In this document: piece after piece, positions 11,536-21,769 of the stretch
Position numbering within the stretch: the first letter of the stretch is position 1
Layout: every line of letters begins with the position of its first letter
Position numbers and translations under genes: made by a program
Source of the DNA: Candolleomyces eurysporus
Taxonomy: Eukaryota; Basidiomycota; Agaricomycetes; Agaricales; Psathyrellaceae
Assembly: GCA_027579435.1 (NCBI GenBank)
Contig: JANBPK010001533.1
Location: 1-40,863, forward strand
Direction of reading: 5' to 3'
DNA: 40,863 bases
Notes under the pieces: generated by a model
Seen by the model: only the letters and a program-made list of their open reading frames with translations
Told to the model about the DNA's origin: nothing
Databases searched by the model: none

Positions 11536-12255
11536 TGCTACGATATGGCGATGACGGGATGAGGATCTGTTCTTCACTCTCGCTGATTTCCATGGCCTCC
11601 ATTTCCAAGGTCTGCATTCATGCGTTTACTGGGTACGTCGTGATGCCATGATAAGCCTGTTCCATATCACGAAGCCGTGCTGATCATTTTATTCTCCAGG
11701 GAAAATATGGCTATTGGGGTTGTGGTTCATCGAAGACGGTTCCTGCGCATGAGGCCCGAGCTATTCTAATTCGCAAGATTGATGATCGAATACTTTCTTC
11801 GTTACTCCTACTTAATTTCACAGACACTTCTGTATGACTGTTGATACGATAGACGGACGAGCTCAAATTTCAGGAATTCAATGTGACGCACCCATGAGGA
11901 ATGTCTGCTCAAATCTGCCGAGTCGCAGCGTCACACAATAACTCGAGGGTGTGTTGCGGAGGGGGATGTGACGAAATTTCTGCAGACTAGTTTTACCTTC
12001 GATGATCGATCTGTTTGATTAAACGAGTAGGTGTTCCTTGGTATCTTCAGTGGTCCACTTGCGAATCCTATAAGCGAATGTGCGTCTTTACTTCCTTTGA
12101 CTACCGATCAACATCACTCGCTAGTACCAAGTTGACCACTCAGACTGGTATTCCCTTTGGGATGCGCTGATTTAAGCGTTGGTTACTGCGTCTGCTGCAG
12201 AGGGGGTGCTTGATAGGAAAGGTTCGCTGTTTTATTCAATACATTGTCAGACACG
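11535..12255 (+). repeat. array spacer repeat: plus-strand tail exon relic plus NACHT 3' flank
   Basis: Near-collinear with 460-1150 and 16480-17185. It holds the last exons of the decayed plus-strand gene (11540-11750, 'cgatatggcgatgacgg', 'tttattctccaggg'), its downstream sequence, and then the conserved NACHT 3' flank (about 11950-12255). This three-way conservation defines the tandem unit boundaries. Confidence 0.75.
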
Positions 12256-12277
12256 AGGGCTCTCTATGACATTTGTA

Positions 12278-14361
12278 CTATACTATTTGACGAACAAGCT
12301 TGAAGATGTGCGTAACCGCCCGCCCCACTGCACGCCGTTTAACACCCTCCTCGAGCTGCTTGAAGAGTTTTTCTTCTTTCTCGAGAAGGCTCCTCAAAGC
12401 TTGAACAAGATTGTCGAAGGCGGGCACTGGACGATATTCGAAAATTTCTGTCATGTAGACCAACAAGTGATCTGTAAGAATGAAGGGCTCTATGCGATGT
12501 TCGACGAAATACTCTGGACTTAGGATATGCTTAAAGCATGCGTCCACCGAAGATCGAAGATGTGAGAGTACAGTTGTGGCGAGGATAACGGAAAACCACA
12601 TGTCGCGGACGATAAGGTTTTGGGACGGATGGTACAAACCGTAGAGGCAACAACGCAAACCATCCAAAAACCTATGGTCCACCATAGTCTGAACAAAGCA
12701 AGCTGTGAGATCGGTTGCAAGCAACGCCTTGAGGTGTGATGATGGGTCAGCGTCTGCTTTGGGTTTCCATCGCTGCCAAAGAATCGACCAACGATGCAGG
12801 GAAAACCTGACGTGTTCCTCGCAGACCTGACTATCCATGGTTATCGCCGACATTGCCTTTAGACAACCTCCAAGCAACCTGCTGAGACCCTTCTGAACGC
12901 TAATTGTGACGTCTGGCAAGGGTTGAGGCTGATCCTTCAAGAATTCGGCGAATGAAGAGTGATAAAAGAAGAGTGAATCGCCTGAGATTCCATCATTGTT
13001 GCCGGACAGGCATATCACGGCGTGAAGAGGTCGGAGGGCCTTGACTCCACGACCAGGTGGTCGCCCGGAGAGGCGATCGAGGATGTTGAGCGCAGCGTGA
13101 ACGTTTCCATGGAATAGATCATCAACCGCCAGTATTTCTTCAAGTACCCTGCCCATGGTAGCCCGATTCGCTTGGGGGCATGACTGTAAGATTTGGCGGT
13201 AGAGTTCGTGAAGCGAGGAGAAAGAAGTCGAGTGGGTGAGATCTTGAGCGGAATTAAAATCGCCATCGAGAATATCTTGCAGTCGCTGTCGGGGATCGTC
13301 GTATGGGTCGTCGATATGACGGATAACAGTGGCAGCGTAGAGCATGTGGCCACGTGTTTTCCACACAAAGCTTTGAACGAGATCTTCCCTAGGCCACCCT
13401 TCGTCGTTGCCTGGTTGTGGGTCCAAGCCCTCTGCGATACGACCCAGTTCATCCCTGACAAATTTCTCCACGTCCTCCAAATGATCTCCGACTTGGTAAA
13501 GGTCCAACGTCTCCGTGATAGGTTGAAATGACCTGGACTCGACGTGCCGCTTGATCCACGGTTCCGGCCTGCTGAGAATGAGGAAGCACAGGGGAAGGTT
13601 GTGGGAATGGAGAATGCGAATGAGATCGAGGACCCGGACCTGAACGCGTTCCTGATCCTCCGCGTACTGCTTCTCGACACGCGACTGCTGGTCCGAGTTG
13701 ATGCACTCGTCGATTCCGTCGATGATAACCAGACGATGCGGCATATTGTCGAGCTCGCCTAGGGATTTGAATGGCTCGACGACGAGCTTCATGAGCTGAA
13801 CTTCGAGCGCTTTGTTGAGGACCATGGGATTTTGTTTCACCGCTGCTTCGATGTGGGGAGCGAGCTCGGGTATGGATATGGTGAACTGATACGCCAATGT
13901 GATGATAAAGTGCTTTGGACTGTTGCGTTCGTCCGACGACCTCCAGAAGAAAAACGTCGCCCCGACGGGGTTGAAGTCCAGGTCCGTACGGCTCTCCATT
14001 TTCTTCGAGACCGTCCCTGCAACAGCAGTCTTCCCGTAGCCTGCAGGGGCATGAACCCACATGATCTTCTTCTCCGGCGGGATTTCAAACCCGTACCAAC
14101 CCTCAATCCGGGATATGACGACTTGGCGGGTACCTTCGTGGCATAGAGGTGGCGGGAAACGCTCTTCCGAGTCGTGCATAGCGCTGGTAGCGGAGTGCTT
14201 GTGCAGATATTGGAGCGCTTGTTAGAAAGCTGTCAGTTTGGCGCGTGTAGTGAACCAGACGCAACTATCCACTTACCATCGCCTTCTGAGATGTAGTTGT
14301 TGTTGTTGACCGTTAGCTTGTTGATAGCAAAGTCCCTGGAGTTGGCGAAGTACGACGACAT
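12278..14361 (-). CDS. NACHT NTPase (NLR-like), copy 4, intact
   Basis: Exon 1 14361-14277, intron 14276-14218 (GTAAGT...AAG, 59 nt), exon 2 14217-12278; 674 aa. The first exon ends NKLTVNNNNYISEGD and the junction yields ALQYLHKHS in frame. Walker A (APAGYGKTA) and Walker B are present, but Walker B reads IIDGIDEC (Ile for the usual Leu), a conservative change unique to this copy. The helical C-terminal region keeps FFYHSSFAEFL. The terminal coiled coil is shorter and ends KLVRQIV after a small deletion that removes the usual QDVE end. It lacks sensor repeats. This is one of two uninterrupted copies. Its upstream flank is duplicated from that of copy 2, and its downstream flank is the shared block at 11950-12255. 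Confidence 0.9.
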
Positions 14362-15800
14362 AGAGATGATACGCAAAGAGTTCAAGAGAGATCGATCAAA
14401 TCCACTGGTAGATCTCCGCCGATCCGCAAACTTGATCGGCCGTCCATACTCCGACTCCGCTCCGGAAGCAAGCAGCAAGTACCCCAGAATGTACGAAACT
14501 TGTCCCTTTGGTGCCAGAATGTCTCAAACTCGCTCCCTCCATGCTTTCTCCCTTTTTTCATCCTCTCTTGTGTTGTATTCTAGCTTCAGGGCTTCCGAGA
14601 TCATTCATTTGTCCGACACACGTCACCCGTTCAGAGCACCACCACCCGATTTGCTCCTGGGCATGAACATGACCTTTGTCGGTGAAAGGGGATGAGCATC
14701 CGAATTTTGAGGTGAATATGAAGGGACTCGCGAGAAGCTCATGCATCCGTTTGTCAATGCGACCGACAACTATGAACGCAAAGTGTTAGCACATGTGCCA
14801 GTTCTCTTCACTGTAACCTGCACGTGTTCTCAATAGTCTGCATATTGCTAGGCATATGGGGCTTCGATGCATGCAGGCTAACTCTGAATCGTCGAGGGAT
14901 TTGAACAGATCAGGTTTCGCTTGAGAACAGCCTGACTAAGACGATGACTGGAGGGATGTACTATAGAAGAATATGGGTTAATTGCAGATCCACATGGCTC
15001 TCCGGCGTCTCCAAGACCTTCCCCACCGCGGCAGTCTTGCCATAGCTTACTGGGGCATGGACCCACATACATAACCTTCTACATTCATATACCGTCGCCT
15101 TCGGAAACATAGGTGGTGAAGAGTTGGTTCGCTACGACATGTTCGGCGTTTCTTGGAATCGGAAACACTCGACGTGGTGGTGGTGGTAAGTGGAAGAGAT
15201 GTGTGTTCCGTCGGTCTGATTTCACAACAAGACAGTAAATGAAGCGCCAGGTATAAACAAGCCCCTTTTCCTCTCCCACCATGCCGTTTCAGAGCTCCAA
15301 ACGGCAAGTCGGAATGGCCTGTTGAGATAGGGAATTTTGGCTCGATCAATTCTGCTGTACTTATTCCTACCAATAGCCCTGGATTTCCCGCGATGAGCAG
15401 CAGAGGCTGCTTTCACAACACAGCGGCGGGTTTCCAGGCTATTCTGCCACTGCGTCAGGCCACAGTCATTCCAACAGCCAAGGTAAGCTGCCTTCGTCAG
15501 TATATTCGCATCTTTCAGAGGGCTGGAGTAGGCCTCTTGCAGACACGAGTGACCTCCCACCGCAGTACATGCCAGGAATGATAGACGAATCCGGCCCTTT
15601 GCCTCCGTATAACAGGGATGATCTGATCCTCAACAGCAGATCGGCCAAACCCCAATTCAGGCCCGACATTGGATCCAAAGGCCAGTATCTCTTTGTGTTT
15701 ATACTGGGAAGAGGATGTGTGGGTCATGTCCGTCCTAAACCCCAGTGCCATCGAGAGGACACTCGGATGGGATAGGGACTACACTAAACATCTGGCACAG
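14362..15800. repeat. segmental duplication, right copy (matches 5783-7320)
   Basis: The second copy of the block described at 5783-7320, lying upstream of NACHT copy 4. It includes the better-preserved NACHT P-loop relic and the better-preserved 5' part of the plus-strand gene. No intact gene is present. 15130-15340 corresponds to 6545-6780 and is non-coding as far as I can see. Confidence 0.75.
14880..15125 (-). pseudogene. NACHT relic with P-loop (GKT) remnant
   Basis: On the minus strand the tail of exon 1 (TTYVSEGDG) is followed, after a large deletion, by WVHAPVSYGKTAAVGKV and LETPESHVDLQ, a clear P-loop remnant. It then degrades through stops towards 14880. Walker B and everything downstream are missing. 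It is homologous to 6310-6545. Gly in the GYGKT loop is replaced by Ser, so even the remnant is changed. Confidence 0.75.
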
Positions 15801-16690
15801 GTCTCCGCTATGCAGGATATCGCTGCCATATTATGGGCTCGAGAAATTGAACAACACGCTTCAGCTTTTGAAGCTATGCGTAAGGAACGGGCGGAGTGGG
15901 ATAAGTCACGAGCTCAGTGGCAAGCCGAGCAACGCGAACACGAGCGTCTGCAAAAAGAACAAATGAAACTCGAGCTTGACAGGTAGCGGCGGGAATTAGA
16001 GAAGGGGAAAGAAGACGAGGAAAAGAAGAAGGCAGGGTTGAAGTGGCAGGACCTGCAGCCCGACCAGCATTGCCTGCGGTTTGGCACGCGCAGGTACACG
16101 CCACTACTCGAGAACCTCCCGGAGGGGTACAATCGGATGAAAGCTTGCCACGTGCGTTTACTGGACCTTCGAATTCAAGTTACTCATGGTGATCTTGGCT
16201 AGGGACTTTGGGGCGGTGTACACGGAACGTGGATTGTCGACTGGGACGAGGGTGGCTGCCACTCCTTCCAAGACTTCAAATTTTCAAAGGCAAAGTGCGT
16301 TGATTTGCGCCAGTTTGTCATACTCTTTCAAATCAAGGTCATCTCATGGAATTGGTCTCATAGGCTTGCTTCGTTCAAGATTCAGGGAAAGGAGTACGTA
16401 ATCTTGTCCGTTGGTTTCTCCTGTCATTTGCTCATTGATACTAGTGTAGGATCGAATCACAACTACAGAACCTACGATATGGCTCTAACAGGATGAGGAT
16501 GTGTTCTTCCGCCCCGCTGATTTCCACGGCCTCCATTTCCAGGGTCCGCATTCGTGCATTTGCTGGGTACGTCGCGTTTTCATCGCAAGTCTTTTGCATG
16601 TCACAAAGTCGTGCTAATAATTTTATTCTCCAGGGAAAATACGGCTATTGGGGGTTGTGGTTCATCAAAGATGGTTCCTGCGCATGAGGT
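15480..16690 (+). pseudogene. decayed coiled-coil/Trp-rich protein gene, most complete copy
   Basis: Plus-strand pieces in order: a proline-rich segment near 15560-15700 (DESGPLPPYNRDDL), a frame change, WEEDVWVMSVLNPSAIER and then a charged coiled coil (15800-15980, EQHASAFEAMRKERAEWDK), a TAG stop at 15985-15987 in a Gln/Arg-rich run, then KWQDLQPDQHCLRFGTRRYT (16040-16110), an intron-like 'gtgcgt...ggctag', GLWGGVHGTWIVDWDEGGC-like text (16204-16260), further decay, and a last exon GKYGYWGLWFIKDGSC-stop (16634-16687). I recall this architecture from uncharacterised Agaricomycete proteins; no function is known to me. The stop, frame changes and lost segments make it a pseudogene. It faces NACHT copy 5 tail-to-tail. 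Confidence 0.7.
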
Positions 16691-17185
16691 CTGAGCTATT
16701 CTATTCGCAAGATTGATGATCGAGTACTTCGTTCCTCCTACTTAAAATCACAGACAATTCTGTATAGTTGTCGATATGATAAACAGAAGAGCTCAAATCT
16801 TGGGACTTCAAAGTGACGAACTCGTGAGAATTGTTTACAGAAATCTGCCGAGTCGCAGTGTCATCTTAAAACTTAAAGGTGAATTGAGAGAGGAGATGTG
16901 ATGGAATCTCCGCAGACTTTCCTTACCTTCGATGATCGATCCGTTCAAACGAACGGATATATGTTGCGTGGTATCGCCATCTATCGATTTGCCGACCCTA
17001 TGAGCGAATTTGCGTCTTCACTCCCTTTGAATACCAGCCCCCATCACTCACTAGTATTAAGTCGACTACTCGGACTGGTATTCCCTTTGGGGTGAGGTTG
17101 TTTGGCGGTGGCTGCGGCCTCTGGTGTGCTTAATAGGAAGGGCCCACTATTTTATTCAACCATATTTTCGGACTCTAAGGTGTAT
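16690..17185. repeat. array spacer repeat with NACHT 3' flank
   Basis: This continues the spacer repeat: sequence downstream of the plus-strand tail exon (16690-16880), then the conserved NACHT 3' flank (16880-17185). It is collinear with 640-1150 and 11760-12255. Confidence 0.7.
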
Positions 17186-17189
17186 AATA

Positions 17190-19307
17190 CTATTCGACAT
17201 CCTGACGAACAAGCTTGAACATGTCGTTAACCGACGGCTCACTCTTGAGATCCACCGTCCACTGTTCAGCATTCTCCTCGAGTTCCTTGAAGAGCTTTTC
17301 TTGTTTCTCAAGAAGGCCCCTCAAAGCTTGAACAACATTATCGAAAGCGGGCACCGAATGACGTTTCGAGATTTCTCTCATATAGAGAAATAAGCAAAAT
17401 GGAAAATGGTCAGGGTTCATGCGATGACTGGTGTACCACTCTGGATTTAGGACGTGCCGGAAGCATGCGTCCACCGAAGATCGAAGATGCGAGAGCACAT
17501 CCTCAACGAGGGTTGTACAAACGGGAAATTGCCGGCCGTAGACGATAAAGTTTCGAGTTGGATGGTACAAATGGGGCTGGCAATGCAGCAGAGCAAAAGG
17601 AAGCTTATGGGGCATCGCACTCTGAAAGAGGCAAGCTGTGAGATCAGTTGCAAGCAACAGCTTGAGGTGTGATGATGGGTCAGCGTCTGCGATGGGTTCC
17701 CATCGCCGCCAAAGCGTCGTCCAACGATCTATGGAAAATTTGACGTGTTTCTCGCGGACCGGACCATCCATAGTTATCGCCGACAGTGCCTTTAAACACC
17801 CCTCAAGCACTCTGCTGAGACCCTTCTGAACGTTGATTGTGACGCCTGGCAAGGGTTGAGACTGATCCTGCAAGAATTCGGCAAATGAAGAATGATAAAA
17901 AAAAGTCCGAACAGCGTAAGCTTCTATTATGGTTGACAGAGAGGCACATCACAGCGTGGAGAGGTCGGAGGGCCTTCATTCCACGACCAGGGGGTCGGCC
18001 GGTGAGCCGATCGAGGATGTTGAAAGCAACTTGGATGTTGGGAGCATCTTGGAGGTTTCCGTGGAATTGACCTGCTAGTATCTCTTCAAGTACCCTGACC
18101 ATGTTGGCCCGATTCGCTTGGGGGCATGACCGTAAGATTTGGCGGTAGAGTTCGTGAAGGGAAGAGAAAGGAGTCGAGTGGGTGAGGTGTTGAGTGGAAT
18201 CAAACTCGCCATTGAGAATGTCTTGCAGTCGTTGTCGAGGATCGTCGTATGGGTCGTCGATGTGACGAATAACAGTGGCAGCGTAGAGCATGTGTCCGCC
18301 AGTTCTTCGCAAGAAAGCTTCGACGGTATATTCCCCTGGCCACTCTTTGTCGTCGCCTGGTTGGATGTCCAAGCCCTCTGCGATTCGAACTAGTTCATCC
18401 CTGATGAATTTCTCCACGTCCTTCATGTGATGTCCGACCTGGTAAAGATCCAAGATCTCGGTGATCGACTGAAAGGACTTGGCCTCGATGTGTTGCTTGA
18501 TCCATGGTTCTGGCCGGCTGAGAATGAGGAAGCAGAGGGGAAGGTTGTGGGAATGGAGAGTACGAATGAGGTCGAGGACCCGGACCTGAACGCGTTCCTG
18601 ATCCTCCGCGTACTGCTTCTCGACACGCGACTCCTGGTCCGAGTTGATGCACTCGTCGAGTCCGTCGATGATAACTAGGCGATATGGCATATTGCCGAGC
18701 TCGCCGAGAGATTTGAACGGCTCGACAATGAGCTTCACGAGCTGCACTTCGAGCGCTTTGTTGAGGACCATGGGATTGCGCTTCACCGCTGCTTCGATGT
18801 GAGGAGCGAGCTCGGGGATGGATATGGTGAACTGATACGCCAACGTGATGACGAAGCGTGCAGGGCTGTTACGCTCTGGAGATGCCCTCCAGAAGAAGAA
18901 TGTAGCACCAATGGGGTTGAAATCCAGGTCCGTACGGCTCTCCATCTTCTTCGACACCGTCCCCGCAACCGCAGTCTTCCCGTAGCCTGCAGGAGCATGG
19001 ACCCACATGATCTTCTTCTCCGGTGGGATTTCGAACCCATACCACCTCTCGATCCGACATATGACGACATTGCGAGTCCCTTCGTGGCACAGAGGCGGAG
19101 GATATCGCTCTTCCGAGTCGTGCATGGCACTGGTAGCCGAGTGCTTGTGCAGGTATTGGAGCGCTTATCGTCAGAAAGCTGTCAGTTTGGGGGGTGCACT
19201 GAACCAGACGCAGCTATTCACTGACCATCGCCTTCTGAGGTGTAGTTGCTGTTGACCGTTAGCTTGTTGATAGCAAAGTCCCTGGAGTTGGCGAAGTACG
19301 ATGACAT
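17190..19307 (-). pseudogene. NACHT NTPase (NLR-like), copy 5, frame-shifted
   Basis: Exon 1 19307-19226 (27 codons, ending NSNYTSEGD), intron 19225-19164 (donor GTCAGT, weaker than in its sisters), exon 2 from 19163. Walker A (APAGYGKTA) and Walker B (IIDGLDEC) are intact. An A8 run at 17897-17904 (seven expected; copy 3 has seven at this same site and stays in frame) shifts the frame exactly at FFYHSSFAEFL. As read the protein ends in unrelated text at 17803, while the proper C-terminal third continues in the next frame to 17190 (ending KLVRQDVE). Removing one base would join both parts into a full-length protein. It is called a pseudogene because of the break, but a homopolymer miscall is quite possible. 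This copy has an insertion (DAPNIQVAF) before the NILDRL motif. Confidence 0.85.
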
Positions 19308-19535
19308 GGAGATGATGCGCAGAGGAGTTCAAGAGAGACAAGGAAGGATGGCCTGTCCACGCAGAGCCGGACGCTGCATCGGCCGCCCGTATTCCGACTC
19401 CGCTTTGGGAGATGCTCTCAGAATGTCAGTATTACAGGCTTTTTGACATGGTCAGCCTCGTGTGGGTGAATTATATTGGTGTAATGTGATCAATAGCTTC
19501 ATTTGCCATCTTCTTCGTCTCCCTCTACCACCGCC
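19308..19535. promoter_or_regulatory. divergent intergenic region between NACHT copy 5 and the BTB gene
   Basis: About 230 bp separate the NACHT copy 5 start (minus) from the most likely BTB start (plus), so both promoters must lie here. The NACHT-proximal 130 bp resemble the upstream regions of copies 2-4 ('ggccgcccgtattccgactccgct'-like block), a conserved promoter-side sequence of the array. I see no clear TATA box. Confidence 0.45.
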
Positions 19536-20735
19536 ATGTCTGCCGCCTCGAACGTGTCTGCCAGTGGCGCAACCGCGTCCCCAGGACCTATCCTCTGTCC
19601 AAAGCCGATCCGATGGGGGGGGCACCATCTTTTTAAAGGTGTGTAGAGTATGTCTGTCCACTTCCGATATTCAGCTGATTGGTGCTGCAGGTTGAGGAGA
19701 CCGTTTTCGAGGCTCCTCGATATAGGTTTGCCAAACATTCTGAGGTCTTCGAGACCATGTTCAACCTACCCGCGGGAAGCGACGGGACTATCGAAGGACG
19801 AGACGAAGAACATCCCATTGTGTTGGAGGGCTATAAGGCGGTTCACTTCGATTCCTTGCTGAAGGTTCTCTACCCCACGTCAGTGCCATAACCCTGCTCC
19901 CAGATTTGTCACCGCTGACGATCCAGATGACGAGGATAGACCAGAGGACTTTATCTCAGGTACATTGCAACTGGAGAAGGAGGAATGGATCGGCGTGCTT
20001 AACTTATCCACGAGGTGGAGCATGAAGAAGGTGCGCCCCAGATCTCGTTCGTATTTCTCCAATCGCAGATGAAGAACATCGATTCTTCAGATCAGGGAAC
20101 ACGCTATCAACGAGCTCAGCAAGACTTCTCTGAACCCGATGGAAAAGATCGTTTTAGGTCGAGATCATAAAGTCGCGAAATGGTTCAGGGAGGGGCTGAC
20201 CGAACTTGTGTCCGAACATCCCATCCGGCCTTTGGCCGAACTCAAGTCTCAGCTGGGGGCGGATATGGCGTGCAGCTTGCTGTGGATCCGGGATCAGACA
20301 CAAACGATTCTTGAACCAGGGTTGACGTTTACCGGTCTTTCCCTCGGGATGATCGGATGCTACTACTGCCAAGCCGGAATGTTCACAAATGGTAGCAACT
20401 GCGTCTCCTGCTCTCGGATGATAGCCGTTGACGATCGCAACGCCTTCTGTATATCCAATGGATCTTGCGACATGTGGATCCAAGCGGAGAATCCAGTCAC
20501 TGGGCCTGCAAAGGCCACTGTCTGCATCAACCTGAAGCTTTTGATGTGCCGAGGCTGCTCGAAATGCGCGTTCTCCCTCGAAACCCGCACCTGCCCTTCG
20601 TGCTCTAAGGCCCTGAGCTACAGGAGTTTTAAGTTGAGACTCGGAAAGAATGTGGCCAAGAACAGTACTGCGTCCCAAAGGGTACTCGAGGAGTTTGGGG
20701 AAGAAATCGCCAGATACGAATCTTGGAACGAGTAG
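19536..20735 (+). CDS. BTB/POZ domain protein
   Basis: Exon model: 19536-19638, 19691-19878, 19904-20030, 20091-20735. The BTB core reads VEETVFEAPRYRFAKHSE, VFETMFNLPAGSD, EHPIVLEGYKAVHFDSLL, then EEWIGVLNLSTRW and NPMEKIVLGRDHKVAKWFREG, the pattern of Agaricomycete BTB proteins, which are usually taken as protein-interaction or ubiquitin-ligase adaptors. The C-terminal part adds a Cys-rich segment with CxxC pairs (CYYC, CVSC, CRGC, CPSC), suggesting zinc binding. Two model problems remain. First, from the ATG at 19536 the first exon reaches TIFLK only if the G8 run (19615-19622) is really G7; the alternative is an upstream start at 19462, which is in frame as written. Second, the second intron would be only 25 nt (19879-19903), unusually short. 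The stop at 20735 and the third intron (60 nt) are clear. Confidence 0.75.
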
Positions 20736-21769
20736 TAATTGGCCTAGTCTTTGTTTCATGGCCCTTACAGTAGTTTGTAGCAGTAGGAGTAGCACACTTG
20801 ATGAAGAGAAGTAGCCAAGCTGTCCACCTTTTTTATCCCTCCAGGTCGATATTGCGACTCTGACGGAGTGATGAGAAGTCTACAGTACAATGGCGAAATC
20901 ATGCGTTCGGTTTGTAGCTCCCCCAAGACATTGTTTTCCTCCGGGCCCATAAGATACCAGCTCTGCGTCGAATCCACAGAATCTGGGTGCCCTTGCCCTG
21001 TTTCCAGGGTAGCCTTAATCGTTCAGCAACTCCATCTGCCAGCTCCGTTGCCCGATGCCTACTCACACGTTCTTGAATGATGATCGACTCCCGAATCCAC
21101 TCTTTCACCTTTGCTCTTCCATGATAGAAAACGACGAATTTCGCATGCCCGCTGCAGTGCGTGCATGACTGGGCATGCCAAAATGCGGTCGCCTTCGCGC
21201 AAAGCGATGTAGAAAAGGGGCGGAAGTGGTTAGCACTATGGACAACCCGACCCAATATATGAGTCGAGACGTTTCCTATAATGAATAGTTAGACGACAAG
21301 ATACCTCGTTCCAAGTAGCGGGCGTCGCGGCGAAGCCGGCTTCAAGGGTTATTGATGAAAACAAGCGCCTCGTCAGAAGTCGCGTTCGCTGGTCGAAGGC
21401 AGTCATCCGCCGAGCCGGGAAACCTACGCGCTGCTCGAGTACAGTGTTACCACTCCACCCTGGGTGAGTGAGGGCAAAGAAATGCAGTGGTATTAGATTG
21501 GATTAGGATTCACTGAGTACGTTAGTGACCCTACATCAATAATCCTTAGGAAAACGAAAGATTCAGCTAGGTCTGCCCTTTGCTTGGACGAACACGCATC
21601 GACCTACATCGGAGGTCGGAGCAGTCAGTTCGGAGGACCAGACAAACCCCAGAAACTGTGAAAGAGGATACTTTAGAGTAAGACACGAGAGGGTGAGTAG
21701 AGTCGAACGATGTAGGAAGAGATACGGACAGACAGAAAGAGAGGAATGTCCGAGTGACGATGCTGCCAT
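20736..21769 (-). other. unassigned region with possible minus-strand coding remnant (about 20899-21480)
   Basis: The minus strand carries two adjacent protein-like stretches. One, near 21310-21480, contains RLLTRRLFSSITLEAGF. The other, 20899-21270, contains HAQSCTHCSGHAKFVVFYHG and KVKEWIRESI, ending at a TGA. A 'gtatctt...ctaac...ttatag' sequence between them looks intron-like but is only 29 nt and does not join the frames. I do not recognise a family. It could be a broken gene or chance open frames in GC-rich DNA. Nothing else is seen up to the NACHT copy 6 flank. Confidence 0.25.

Noticed and set aside
7717..17904. Programmed frameshifting at eight-base A/T runs in NACHT copies 3 and 5
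   Set aside because: The runs are at different places in the two genes, sister copies have seven bases or no run, and similar errors occur elsewhere in this assembly, so miscalling is simpler.
20154..20795. 213-aa minus-strand frame opposite the BTB gene
   Set aside because: It is the antisense of the last BTB exon, which has the family motifs and cysteine pairs on the plus strand.
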